Origin: Streptomyces carminius | GTDB lineage: Bacteria; Actinomycetota; Actinomycetes; Streptomycetales; Streptomycetaceae | NCBI RefSeq assembly: GCF_002794255.1 | Contig: NZ_PGGW01000060.1 | Location: 62,001-126,000 of the forward strand | Direction of reading: 5' to 3' | DNA length: 64,000 nt | Part shown: positions 20,551 through 28,761 of the stretch, piece by piece | Layout: every line of letters begins with the position of its first letter | Numbering within the stretch: position 1 is the first letter of the stretch | Translations under genes and position numbers: made by a program | The notes under the pieces: generated by a model | What the model was told of the DNA's origin: nothing | Database searches by the model: none | The model's input: the letters and a program-made list of their open reading frames with translations, nothing else

Positions 20551-20562
20551 TACTCGCAGTCA

Positions 20563-20603
20563 GGTCCGCCCGGCCACTTCGGGTGCGGGTGGCCGGGCGG
20601 ACC
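20563..20603 (-). terminator. Hairpin between binding-protein and permease genes (attenuator)
   Basis: Perfect 15-bp stem GGTCCGCCCGGCCAC / GTGGCCGGGCGGACC with an 11-nt loop, starting 16 nt after the binding-protein stop. In ABC importers such a hairpin usually lets part of transcription through and stabilises the mRNA of the abundant binding protein. Confidence 0.7.
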
Positions 20604-20618
20604 TGCGCGATCTTGCGG

Positions 20619-22283
20619 TTACTTGAAGGAGACCTCGGCGAAGTTCTCCTGCGTCAGCGGGGAGACCTTCGGCGGGTTGACGTTCTTGGCGAACGCGATG
20701 GCGGGCGGGGACGAGGAGACCGGGACGCCCGGCAGGTAGTCCATGATGACCTCGTTGGCCTTCTTGTACAGCTCGACCCGCTTGGCCTGGTCCGGCTCGG
20801 ACGAGGCGGCCTTCAGCGCGTCGAAGACCTTGGCGTCGCGGAAGCCCCACTGCTTGTCGTAGCCGCCGAACCAGGTGCCGATGAAGTTGTAGGCGTCGTT
20901 GAAGTCACCGGTCCAGCCCAGCATGTGCAGGTCGCAGGAGCCGTTCTCGGTGGCGTCCAGGTAGGTCGGGGCCCACTTCATCGGCTTGGGGGTGACCTTG
21001 ATGCCGGCCTTCTCCAGGTCGGTCTTCATCAGCTCGAACAGGTCCGCCGGGGCGGGCATGTAGGGGCGGGTCACCTCGGTCGGGTAGCAGAAGTCGACCG
21101 CGAGGTTCTGCTCCTTGGCCTGCTCCAGCAGGCTCTTGGCCTTGGCGGTGTCGAACGGGTACGTGGTGACCTTGTCCGAGTGGCCGTCGACGGTGTCCGG
21201 CATGAACTGCGTGGCCGTCACGCCGCCCTCGGGCAGCTGGGTCTTGACGATGTTGTCCCGGTCGATCGCGTGCGCGATGGCCTGACGGACCTCCTTCTTC
21301 TGCAGGGACTTGTTCGCCTCCTGCGAGAAGCCCACGTAGAAGATGTTGAACACGCCGCGGACCGGGACCTGGTAGCCCTCCTTCTCCAGGGTCGCCACGT
21401 CCGAGGGCGCCACCAGGTCGTAGCCGTCGATGTTGCCCGCCTGCAGGGCCTGCCGGCGCGCGGACTCCTCGGCGATGGTACGGAAGACCAGCTTCTCGAC
21501 CCCGGCCTTGTCGCCCCAGTAGTCGTCGAAGCGCTCCAGGGTGACTTCCTTGTTGCCCTTGTCCCAGTCGGTGATCCGGAACGGCCCGGTGCCGGCGACG
21601 GTGCCGGCCTCCTGGCTGTACTTGGGATAGCTGATGGCGTCGTCCTCGCCGGTCGCCTGCTGCTTCTGGTAGGCGTCGATGGCCTTCGGCGAGTGGATGG
21701 CGAGCGCCTGGAGGGAGAAGCCGCCCGGCAGGTTGGCGGTGGCCTCGTTCACCTCGATGACGGCGGTGAGCTCGTCCTGGGCGGTGCAGCTCTTGTAGTT
21801 GGCCTTGGGCGCGTCCTCGGCCTCGTTCTTGGCGAAGCCGCCCATGATGGTCTGCCAGTAGTACGAGACCGCGCTGTTCTGGTACGTACCGGTCCAGTTG
21901 AACCAGTGGTCATAGTTCTTGCACACGGCCTCGGCGGTGAGCTTCTCGCCGTCGTGGAACTTCACGCCCTCGCGGAGCTTGAAGGTCCACTTGGTGCCCG
22001 TCGGGTCGCTCTCCCACGACTTGGCGAGACCGCCGACCAGTTCGCTGCCGCCCGGCTCGTGCTCGATGAGCGCCTCGAACGCCTGGCGGGTCACCCGGAA
22101 CGTCTCGCCGTCACTCGCCAGTGCCGGGTCCAGGGAGCTCGGATCGCCGGCGGCGCCGAAGACGAAGGTGTCTCCGCCTCCGCCGTCGTCCTTGCTTCGT
22201 TCGCTGGAGCATCCAGTGGCGATCACACCAACCGCGAGGGCGGCCGCGATCGTCTGGACGACCCGGGAACTGGGTATGCGCAT
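20619..22283 (-). CDS. Peptide ABC transporter substrate-binding lipoprotein
   Basis: A 554-residue SBP_bac_5 protein. The N terminus has a signal peptide with a lipobox, GVIATGCSSE, whose Cys (about residue 25) would be lipid-anchored outside the membrane. A Gly/Asp linker follows. LDPALASDGETFRVTRQAFE is a typical early family segment (residues about 53-72). It is the first gene of the five-gene importer. The start follows GAGGTGG. It binds oligopeptides or similar solutes; specificity is not visible. Confidence 0.93.
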   Translation of the reverse strand: MRIPSSRVVQTIAAALAVGVIATGCSSERSKDDGGGGDTFVFGAAGDPSSLDPALASDGETFRVTRQAFEALIEHEPGGSELVGGLAKSWESDPTGTKWTFKLREGVKFHDGEKLTAEAVCKNYDHWFNWTGTYQNSAVSYYWQTIMGGFAKNEAEDAPKANYKSCTAQDELTAVIEVNEATANLPGGFSLQALAIHSPKAIDAYQKQQATGEDDAISYPKYSQEAGTVAGTGPFRITDWDKGNKEVTLERFDDYWGDKAGVEKLVFRTIAEESARRQALQAGNIDGYDLVAPSDVATLEKEGYQVPVRGVFNIFYVGFSQEANKSLQKKEVRQAIAHAIDRDNIVKTQLPEGGVTATQFMPDTVDGHSDKVTTYPFDTAKAKSLLEQAKEQNLAVDFCYPTEVTRPYMPAPADLFELMKTDLEKAGIKVTPKPMKWAPTYLDATENGSCDLHMLGWTGDFNDAYNFIGTWFGGYDKQWGFRDAKVFDALKAASSEPDQAKRVELYKKANEVIMDYLPGVPVSSSPPAIAFAKNVNPPKVSPLTQENFAEVSFK

Positions 22284-22587
22284 GTTCCACCTCGGGGTCG
22301 GTGACGGTCAGACTGCAGGTCGGCCCGAACAGTACCCGCGTTAAACCTCCGGTGTGAACTGTCCGCATGTCGGTGATACCGAGCCGAGACCTGCCGCCCC
22401 GAAAGGGCAACAGCCCAGGTCGGCAAGGGCAACACCGGGGAAACTTCCGGGTCGTTCGGGGTGCCGCCCGGGCCTCGCCGAATACACCGGACACGCCGCG
22501 CGGGCCGTCCGGGGACGGCCGGGACGTGCGGGACGCCCCGGTGCCGTGCCCGCCGGACCCCGGGGGGCACGGCGGATCCCGGCGGTC
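22284..22587. promoter_or_regulatory. Promoter region of the peptide importer
   Basis: This 304-bp gap lies upstream of the binding-protein gene and downstream of the SseB-like stop. The part next to the ATG contains the operon promoter; the segment acgcgggtactgttcg on the minus strand (near 22330) is AT-richer than its surroundings. The rest is GC-rich with no gene. No strong terminator hairpin was seen for the SseB-like gene. Confidence 0.4.
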
Positions 22588-23358
22588 TCAGCGGGGCCGC
22601 GGGTAGCCGTAACCGTACCCCGGGGCCCCCGCGGGTGCGGTACCCCCGTGTGCGTCACGGTCGAAGAACGGCCGGGAGTTGGCCCGCAGCCACATGGCGA
22701 CCGGGTCGTACTCGTCCGACATCGCCACCGTGGAGACCGCCAGCCCGTCCGGCACCGCGGCCACCGACTGCTGCATCATCGACCGCACCGACTCCACGGC
22801 CTGCGGACCGCCGTCGTACAGGTCGAGTCCGATCACCAGGTACGGTGCGCCCAGCGCGGGCTGCACCCAGGCCCGGCGCAGGGTGCGCACGGCGGGGGTG
22901 CGGTGGGCGTTCTGGACGAGCTGGGCGTAGAAGTGCGGGACGTCCACGGTCGGTTCGCTGACGCGCAGCGGCCCGGCGGGCAGCCGGTCCAGCCCGCCCG
23001 CGATCCGCCGCAGATCCAGCCAGGGGACACCGAGGCCGCCGCCGGGCGCGTGCGGGTCGAGCCACAGCCCCCAGCGGTCCGGGAAGAGGGCGGCGGCGAC
23101 CTCACGTCCTTCGACGACCTCGTACGCCCTGGTCCAGCCGGAGGCGGCCAGCTCCCGTTCGGAGGTCACGCAGGGCGCGTAGCCGTGCCCGGCGACCTCC
23201 ATGTTCCCGTACTGGGCGTCGGGCGAGCCGGCCCGGCCGTGCCAGAGCAGCATCCACACCCGGCCTTCCGCGAGGGCGTGCAGCAGCGCTTCGTAGGTGT
23301 CGTACCGCCCGGGCGCCACCTGCCGCAGCAGCTGCTCAACGCTTCCACCCGCGCTCAC
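22588..23358 (-). CDS. SseB-like protein with C-terminal domain
   Basis: A 256-residue protein with the SseB (enhanced serine sensitivity) N domain (about residues 5-125, including EALLHALAEGRVWMLLWHG) and an SseB_C-like domain (about 140-235). The tail GYGYGYPRPR is low complexity. The GTG at 23358 is preceded by AAAGGGG. The next gene downstream of the strand's origin (23580-24359) encodes a second SseB-like protein, so the pair may be co-expressed. The name comes from an E. coli phenotype; the biochemical role is unknown. Confidence 0.7.
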   Translation of the reverse strand: MSAGGSVEQLLRQVAPGRYDTYEALLHALAEGRVWMLLWHGRAGSPDAQYGNMEVAGHGYAPCVTSERELAASGWTRAYEVVEGREVAAALFPDRWGLWLDPHAPGGGLGVPWLDLRRIAGGLDRLPAGPLRVSEPTVDVPHFYAQLVQNAHRTPAVRTLRRAWVQPALGAPYLVIGLDLYDGGPQAVESVRSMMQQSVAAVPDGLAVSTVAMSDEYDPVAMWLRANSRPFFDRDAHGGTAPAGAPGYGYGYPRPR

Positions 23359-23579
23359 GTGGGCCGCCCCTTTTGTCGCATCTTCTCGCACTCCGTGCCG
23401 TGCCTTGCGCGCCGGGCCGCGCACGCGCCCCGTCCCGACATCCAACCAGCTTACGGTCCATGCCGGACAGGGGCGGGGCCACTCGGCCGCGCCCGGGTGC
23501 GGATACCCGGCGGGTACCCGGGCGGGAAACCCGCCCCGTGGCGGGCCCGGCGCGGACCCGCCACGGGCCCGCCACGGAC

Positions 23580-24359
23580 TCAGTACACCTGCCCGTCGCG
23601 CGAGTAGAAGGGCCGTACGCACTGGCGCAGCCAGTCCACGACCGGGTCCCGGGCGGCGTCCAGCAGCACCATCTGCACCGGCCAGCGCACCGGTTCCCGG
23701 CCCAGCGCGCGGCCCAGCGCGTCGTGCGCCGCCGCCCGGGCCTCCGGGTCCGGCGGGTCCAGCTCCACCCCGACGAACAGCGCGGGCGGGTCGCCCTCGA
23801 CGCTGGCCAGGCCGCGGCGCGCGGTGCGCACCCGCGGCAGCACCGCGAACTCCCCGGCCGCCGCGGCCAGGAAGTCCACCGGCTCCTCCTGCCAGTCGGG
23901 CTCGAAGAGCCGCACCCGGGCCCCGCTCACCACTCCGGGCACCCCCGCGGCGCCGCCCTCGCGGCACAGCTGGGCCACGGCCGGCGGCGGCAGGGGCGCG
24001 CCGACGGTGCCCTCGGGGTTGATCACGATGCCGACCTGCGGCGGCAGTCCGCGGGCGAACTCCCTCGCCGGCGCGACGGCGAAGGACAGATGGGCGCCGG
24101 CGCCCTGCAGGAACTGCTGCTCGGAGCTGAAGACGGGGACGTACGGCGCCCCGTCGAACTGGATCGTCGGCAGGTCGAGGTTCGGGCTGTCCGGTCCGCC
24201 GCCCTCGGGCAGCGGCACCCACACGCTGCTGCGTCCGAGCACCTCCAGCAGCCGGGCGCCGGCGCCGGGGACGCCGACCGAGGCGGCGAGGGTCTCCTCC
24301 AGCTCGTTGCCGGGCCAGCCGCCGCCGTGTCCCGGTCCGTAGTGCTGCGGGATGGTCAT
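23580..24359 (-). CDS. SseB family protein
   Basis: A 259-residue protein with the same two-domain plan as its neighbour: an N domain with ETLAASVGVPGAGARLLEVL and a C domain around PALFVGVELDPPDPEARAA. The N terminus is Gly/His-rich (MTIPQHYGPGHGGGWPGNEL). It ends VRPFYSRDGQVY, comparable with NSRPFFDRD in the neighbour, so the two are paralogues from an old duplication. Cytoplasmic; function unknown. Confidence 0.75.
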   Translation of the reverse strand: MTIPQHYGPGHGGGWPGNELEETLAASVGVPGAGARLLEVLGRSSVWVPLPEGGGPDSPNLDLPTIQFDGAPYVPVFSSEQQFLQGAGAHLSFAVAPAREFARGLPPQVGIVINPEGTVGAPLPPPAVAQLCREGGAAGVPGVVSGARVRLFEPDWQEEPVDFLAAAAGEFAVLPRVRTARRGLASVEGDPPALFVGVELDPPDPEARAAAHDALGRALGREPVRWPVQMVLLDAARDPVVDWLRQCVRPFYSRDGQVY

Positions 24360-24466
24360 GCGAAAACCCTATCGGCAACCCGCCCGGCGCGGCCCCCGGC
24401 CCGCTTCTCCTCAGGCCGTCTCCCCCGCCCCCGTGCCGCCCGCTGCGGGCTCCCGGCCCGGGGCGC

Positions 24467-25114
24467 CTACTCGAAGGCCATGCCGCGCAGCGCCCCCGCC
24501 GCGCCCCGGTCCAGCAGCACCGACGACACACAGCCCCGCGGCAGCCGTCCCGCCGACGCGTCCGCCACCAGCCGCCGCACCGCCCGCCGGTGCCGGGCGA
24601 AGGCGTACGCCGACACCCCGCGCCCCCGCTGTGCCTGACCGGCCAGCGCCTCGTCCGGCGAGACGTCCAGCAGCACCAGGTGCAGGGCCCGCCCGCGCCG
24701 CCGCGCGTCCGCCGCCAGCCAGTGGCGCACCCAGCCCTGGGTGCCGCAGTCGTGCACCACGACGCTGCCGCCGGAGGCCAGCGCCCGCCACAGCGCCAGA
24801 TAGTGCGCGGCACGGACCAGGGGCCGGTAGACGCCGTACGGCAGCCGGCCGGGCAGCCGCCGCTCCCAGCGCTCCCGCATGTCCTGGGAGTCGATCCGGA
24901 CCACCGTCTCGTTGGCGGCCACCACCCGACGGATCAGGGTGGACTTGCCGCTGCCGGGCAGTCCGGAGACGACCACCCGGTCCCCGGCGGGGAAGCGCAG
25001 CACCCGTACCGCCGCCGTCCCCCGCAGGTCCCGCCCGCTCGGCGGCACAGGCGCGGTGGTGTGCCGGGGCTCCGCCCCGCTGTGTGCCGTGCGGGCACTT
25101 TCCGGACTGCTCAC
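24467..25114 (-). CDS. P-loop kinase-like AAA protein
   Basis: A 215-residue protein with one P-loop, VVSGLPGSGKSTL (about residues 50-62), a DSQD segment that could bind the acceptor, and VVVHDCGTQGW as Walker B-like strand. VLLDVSPDEALAGQ and RRAVRRLV form the lid region. The arrangement fits zeta-toxin/AAA_33-type small-molecule kinases, common in Streptomyces. The GTG at 25114 follows GGGAGGG; a longer frame to 25192 is less family-like. It is divergent from the glycine operon. Substrate unknown. Confidence 0.7.
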   Translation of the reverse strand: MSSPESARTAHSGAEPRHTTAPVPPSGRDLRGTAAVRVLRFPAGDRVVVSGLPGSGKSTLIRRVVAANETVVRIDSQDMRERWERRLPGRLPYGVYRPLVRAAHYLALWRALASGGSVVVHDCGTQGWVRHWLAADARRRGRALHLVLLDVSPDEALAGQAQRGRGVSAYAFARHRRAVRRLVADASAGRLPRGCVSSVLLDRGAAGALRGMAFE

Positions 25115-25309
25115 TCGTGGTACGCCCTCCCCGATCCGGCCACGTGCCCGCGGCTCCCCCCAGAGCGTGTCAAGAAGGACGACGGCGGACAAGGTCGTTA
25201 CCCACCGTGGACGCGCCCGACACCTTCCGGAGGGGTTCGGGTCCGCCCCGGCCGGGGCACCCGGGAGGCGTGCGATGATGAGCGCGCCAACTGCATACCG
25301 GCCGTTCGA

Positions 25310-25575
25310 GCACGCGCGGGAGAGTTCCCGTGGACCCGCTGGTCACAGCGGTCCCACGGGGCGCCGAAGGAGCAAGTCCTCCCTTGAATCTCTCAGGCCC
25401 CGATACCGCGCGGGCGAGGCAGATCTGAAAAGCGGGCGCCCCCTTGCCCCCGGCATCGCTTGCCGGTCCCGCTCCCGGGCGTCCCACCCACGGTGCAAGC
25501 CGCGGTCCGCCGGTGCGGGCTCGTGGCGAACCTCTCAGGTTCCGATGACAGATGGGGAGGGCAGATCCCCGCCCG
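25310..25575 (+). ncRNA. Tandem glycine riboswitch
   Basis: Two glycine aptamers precede gcvT. Aptamer 1 (about 25315-25445) contains GCGGGAGAG, GCCGAAGGAGCAA, AATCTCTCAGG and CAGATCTGAAAAG. Aptamer 2 (about 25490-25575) contains GGCGAACCTCTCAGG, then ATGACAGATGGGGAGGG. These are the conserved cores of the glycine riboswitch. In this family glycine binding turns on gcv genes for glycine catabolism. The expression platform should lie between 25575 and the ATG at 25655. Confidence 0.9.
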
Positions 25576-25654
25576 CGCGCGGGACCTGTCCGAAGGAGCC
25601 CGTACCGGACCCGTGTACGGAGCCGACCCCGCCACCTCGCCCGGGAGCCGAACC

Positions 25655-26800
25655 ATGAGCGATTCCCCCCGTTCCCCCCAGCCGCCCCGCCGTGTCCCCC
25701 TCGACGCCGTCCACCGCGCCCTGGGCGCCACCATGACGGACTTCGCGGGCTGGGAGATGCCGCTGCGCTACGGCAGCGAGCGCGACGAGCACACCGCGGT
25801 GCGCACCCGCGCCGGACTGTTCGACCTCAGCCACATGGGTGAGATCGCCGTCACCGGCCCGCAGGCCGGCGAGCTGCTGGACGGCGCCCTGGTCGGCCGG
25901 CTGTCCGCCGTCCCCGTCGGCCGGGCCCGCTACACCATGATCTGCGACGCGGGCGGCGGCATCCTCGACGACCTGATCGTCTACCGCCTGGCGGAGGACG
26001 AGTACCTGGTCGTGGCCAACGCCGCCAACGCGCAGACCGTCCTGGACGCCCTGGCCGAGCGGCACGACGAGCTCGGCCTCCCGGAGGCGGCCGTCCGCGA
26101 CGACCGCGACGCCTACGCCCTGATCGCCGTGCAGGGCCCCGCCTCCCAGGACATCCTGGCCGAGCTCACCGACGCCGACCTGGCCGGCCTGAAGTACTAC
26201 GCCGGGCTGCGCGGCACCGTCGCGGGCGCCGACGCCCTGATCGCCCGCACCGGCTACACCGGCGAGGACGGCTTCGAGCTGTTCGTCTCCCCCCGGGACG
26301 CCGAGCCGCTGTGGCGGGCGCTGACCGGGGCCGGGACGCCGGCGGGCCTGGTGCCGTGCGGGCTGTCCTGCCGCGACACGCTCCGGCTGGAGGCGGGCAT
26401 GCCGCTGTACGGCCACGAGCTGACCGGGGAGACCACCCCCTTCGACGCGGGCCTGGGCCGGGTGGTGAAGCTCGACAAGCCCGGCGACTTCACCGGCCGC
26501 GCCGCGCTGGAGGCCGCCGCGCGCCGCGCCGAGCAGGACCCGCCGCGGAAGCTGGTCGGCCTCGTCGCCGCCGGCCGGCGGGTGCCCCGCGCCGGATACC
26601 CGGTGGTGGACGCCGCCGGGACGGTGATCGGCGAGGTCACCTCCGGCGCCCCCTCCCCCACCCTGGGCAGGCCGATCGCGATGGCCTACGTGGACGCCGG
26701 CCACGCCGCGCCCGGCACGCCGGGTGTGCACGTGGACATCCGCGGTACGCATGAACCGTACGAGGTCGTCGCGCTGCCCTTCTACCGGCGCGAGCGCTGA
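25655..26800 (+). CDS. gcvT: Aminomethyltransferase (glycine cleavage T protein)
   Basis: A 381-residue GcvT. It moves the methylene group from the aminomethyl-lipoyl H protein to tetrahydrofolate, releasing ammonia. GLFDLSHMGEIAVTG (about residues 53-67) and the catalytic Asp within MICDAGGGILDDLIVYR (about 97-113) are present, as is RTGYTGEDGFE. The start at 25655 is right after the riboswitch leader. It is the first gene of gcvT-gcvH-glyA. No gcvP is in the window. Confidence 0.96.
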   Translation: MSDSPRSPQPPRRVPLDAVHRALGATMTDFAGWEMPLRYGSERDEHTAVRTRAGLFDLSHMGEIAVTGPQAGELLDGALVGRLSAVPVGRARYTMICDAGGGILDDLIVYRLAEDEYLVVANAANAQTVLDALAERHDELGLPEAAVRDDRDAYALIAVQGPASQDILAELTDADLAGLKYYAGLRGTVAGADALIARTGYTGEDGFELFVSPRDAEPLWRALTGAGTPAGLVPCGLSCRDTLRLEAGMPLYGHELTGETTPFDAGLGRVVKLDKPGDFTGRAALEAAARRAEQDPPRKLVGLVAAGRRVPRAGYPVVDAAGTVIGEVTSGAPSPTLGRPIAMAYVDAGHAAPGTPGVHVDIRGTHEPYEVVALPFYRRER

Positions 26801-26893
26801 CCGGCCCCGCTTCCGCGGCCCCGTCACCCCGCCCGCCGTCCCAGCCGGCGAGACCGTTCCCCGTCCGCCATCCCCCATCAGGAGAATCACGCC

Positions 26894-27271
26894 ATGAGCA
26901 ACCCCCAGCAGCTGCGCTACAGCAAGGAGCACGAGTGGCTGTCCGCCGTCGAGGACGGCGTCGCCACGGTCGGTATCACCGGGCACGCGGCAGAAGCGCT
27001 CGGCGACGTCGTCTACGTCCAGCTCCCCGAGGTGGGCGCCACGGTCACCGCGGGCGAACCCTGCGGCGAGCTGGAGTCGACCAAGTCGGTCAGCGACCTG
27101 TACGCGCCGGTCACCGGAGAGATCACCGAGGTCAACCAGGACGTGGTGGACGATCCGGCGCTGGTGAACTCCGCCCCCTACGAGGGCGGCTGGCTGTTCA
27201 GGGTGAGGATCTCGCAGGAGCCGGAGGACCTGCTCACGGCCGACGAGTACACCGCCTTCACCAGCGAGTGA
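26894..27271 (+). CDS. gcvH: Glycine cleavage system H protein
   Basis: A 125-residue lipoyl carrier. The lipoylation Lys is in LESTKSVSDLYAPVTG (about residue 63). The N terminus RYSKEHEWL is the family hallmark. The ATG follows CAGGAGAAT. It shuttles the aminomethyl group between P, T and L proteins in the cytoplasm. It lies 93 bp after gcvT and 43 bp before glyA. Confidence 0.96.
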   Translation: MSNPQQLRYSKEHEWLSAVEDGVATVGITGHAAEALGDVVYVQLPEVGATVTAGEPCGELESTKSVSDLYAPVTGEITEVNQDVVDDPALVNSAPYEGGWLFRVRISQEPEDLLTADEYTAFTSE

Positions 27272-27314
27272 CCCCCACCCACGCCGTCCAGCACACCACG
27301 AGCGGAAAGATCCG

Positions 27315-28583
27315 ATGTCGCTTCTGAACAGTTCCCTGCACGAGGTCGATCCCGACGTCGCCGCCGCCGTCGACGCCGAGCTGCGCCGCCAGCAGTCCAC
27401 CCTGGAGATGATCGCGTCGGAGAACTTCGCTCCGGTCGCCGCCCTCCAGGCCCAGGGTTCGGTCCTCACCAACAAGTACGCCGAGGGCTACCCCGGCCGC
27501 CGCTACTACGGCGGCTGCGAGCACGTCGACGTCATCGAGGACATCGCCCGCGACCGGGTGAAGGCCCTCTTCGGCGCCGAGGCGGCGAACGTCCAGCCGC
27601 ACTCGGGCGCCCAGGCCAACGCCGCGGCGATGTTCGCCCTGCTGGAGCCGGGCGACACCATCATGGGCCTGGACCTGGCCCACGGCGGGCACCTCACCCA
27701 CGGGATGCGGATCAACTTCTCCGGCAAGCTCTACAACGTCGTCCCCTACCACGTGGACGGCGACAGCGGCCTGGTGGACATGGCGGAGGTGGAGCGGCTG
27801 GCGCGCGAGCACCGGCCGAAGCTGATCGTCGCGGGCTGGTCGGCGTACCCCAGGCAGCTCGACTTCGCGGCGTTCCGGCGGATCGCCGACGAGGTGGGCG
27901 CGCTGCTGATGGTGGACATGGCGCACTTCGCCGGGCTGGTCGCCGCCGGGCTCCACCCGAACCCGGTGCCGTACGCGGACGTGGTCACCACCACGACCCA
28001 CAAGACGCTGGGCGGCCCGCGCGGCGGGGTGATCCTGTCGAAGCAGGAGCACGCCAAGAAGATCAACTCGGCGGTCTTCCCCGGTCAGCAGGGCGGTCCG
28101 CTGGAGCATGTCATCGCGGCGAAGGCCGTCGCCTTCAAGATCGCGGCCTCGGAGGAGTTCAAGGACCGCCAGCGCCGTACGCTGGAGGGCGCGAAGCTGC
28201 TGGCCGAGCGGCTGACGCGGCCGGACGCCACCGAGGCGGGCGTGTCCGTGCTCTCCGGCGGCACCGACGTGCACCTGGTCCTGGTGGACCTGCGGGACAG
28301 CGAGCTGGACGGGCGGCAGGCCGAGGACCGGCTGCACTCCGTCGGCATCACCGTCAACCGCAACGCCATCCCGAACGACCCGCGCCCGCCGATGGTCACC
28401 TCCGGCCTGCGGATCGGCACCCCGGCGCTGGCCACCCGCGGTTTCGGGACGGAGGACTTCCGGGAGGTCGCGGACGTCATCGCCGAGGCGCTCAAGCCGT
28501 CGTTCGACGAGGACACCGCGAAGAAGCTGGCCGTCCGCGTCTCGGCGCTGGCCGAGAAGCACCCGCTCTACCCGGAGCTGTAG
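27315..28583 (+). CDS. glyA: Serine hydroxymethyltransferase
   Basis: A 422-residue PLP enzyme that interconverts serine and glycine with folate C1 units. EMIASENF and TNKYAEGYPGRRYYGGCE are N-terminal motifs (residues about 31-62). The PLP Lys is in VVTTTTHKTLGGPRGG (about 229). Length is normal. Its position behind gcvTH couples glycine made or used here with the riboswitch-controlled cleavage system. The operon ends at the hairpin at 28606-28638. Confidence 0.97.
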   Translation: MSLLNSSLHEVDPDVAAAVDAELRRQQSTLEMIASENFAPVAALQAQGSVLTNKYAEGYPGRRYYGGCEHVDVIEDIARDRVKALFGAEAANVQPHSGAQANAAAMFALLEPGDTIMGLDLAHGGHLTHGMRINFSGKLYNVVPYHVDGDSGLVDMAEVERLAREHRPKLIVAGWSAYPRQLDFAAFRRIADEVGALLMVDMAHFAGLVAAGLHPNPVPYADVVTTTTHKTLGGPRGGVILSKQEHAKKINSAVFPGQQGGPLEHVIAAKAVAFKIAASEEFKDRQRRTLEGAKLLAERLTRPDATEAGVSVLSGGTDVHLVLVDLRDSELDGRQAEDRLHSVGITVNRNAIPNDPRPPMVTSGLRIGTPALATRGFGTEDFREVADVIAEALKPSFDEDTAKKLAVRVSALAEKHPLYPEL

Positions 28584-28605
28584 GCCCCGTTTCCGGGCAC
28601 CTGTC

Positions 28606-28638
28606 GCGGGTGCGCCGCCCGGCCGGCGGCGCACCCGC
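28606..28638 (+). terminator. Terminator after glyA
   Basis: Perfect 14-bp stem GCGGGTGCGCCGCC / GGCGGCGCACCCGC with a 5-nt loop, 22 nt after the glyA stop. Confidence 0.75.
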
Positions 28639-28761
28639 ACCCCACATGCAGCGGTTCACCGTCAATGCGGTGAAGTCCGCGTTCCCCGCACACCCCGCGG
28701 GACCCCTCACCCGCCCACCCGGCGGGTACCGCACCACGCGCAGACGAAGGAGTCCGCCACC

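Noticed and set aside
20514..22304. A 596-residue plus-strand frame opposite the peptide-binding protein
   Set aside because: Composition is Leu/Gly/Val/Asp repeats typical of antisense high-GC frames. The minus strand has a signal peptide, lipobox and SBP_bac_5 motifs.
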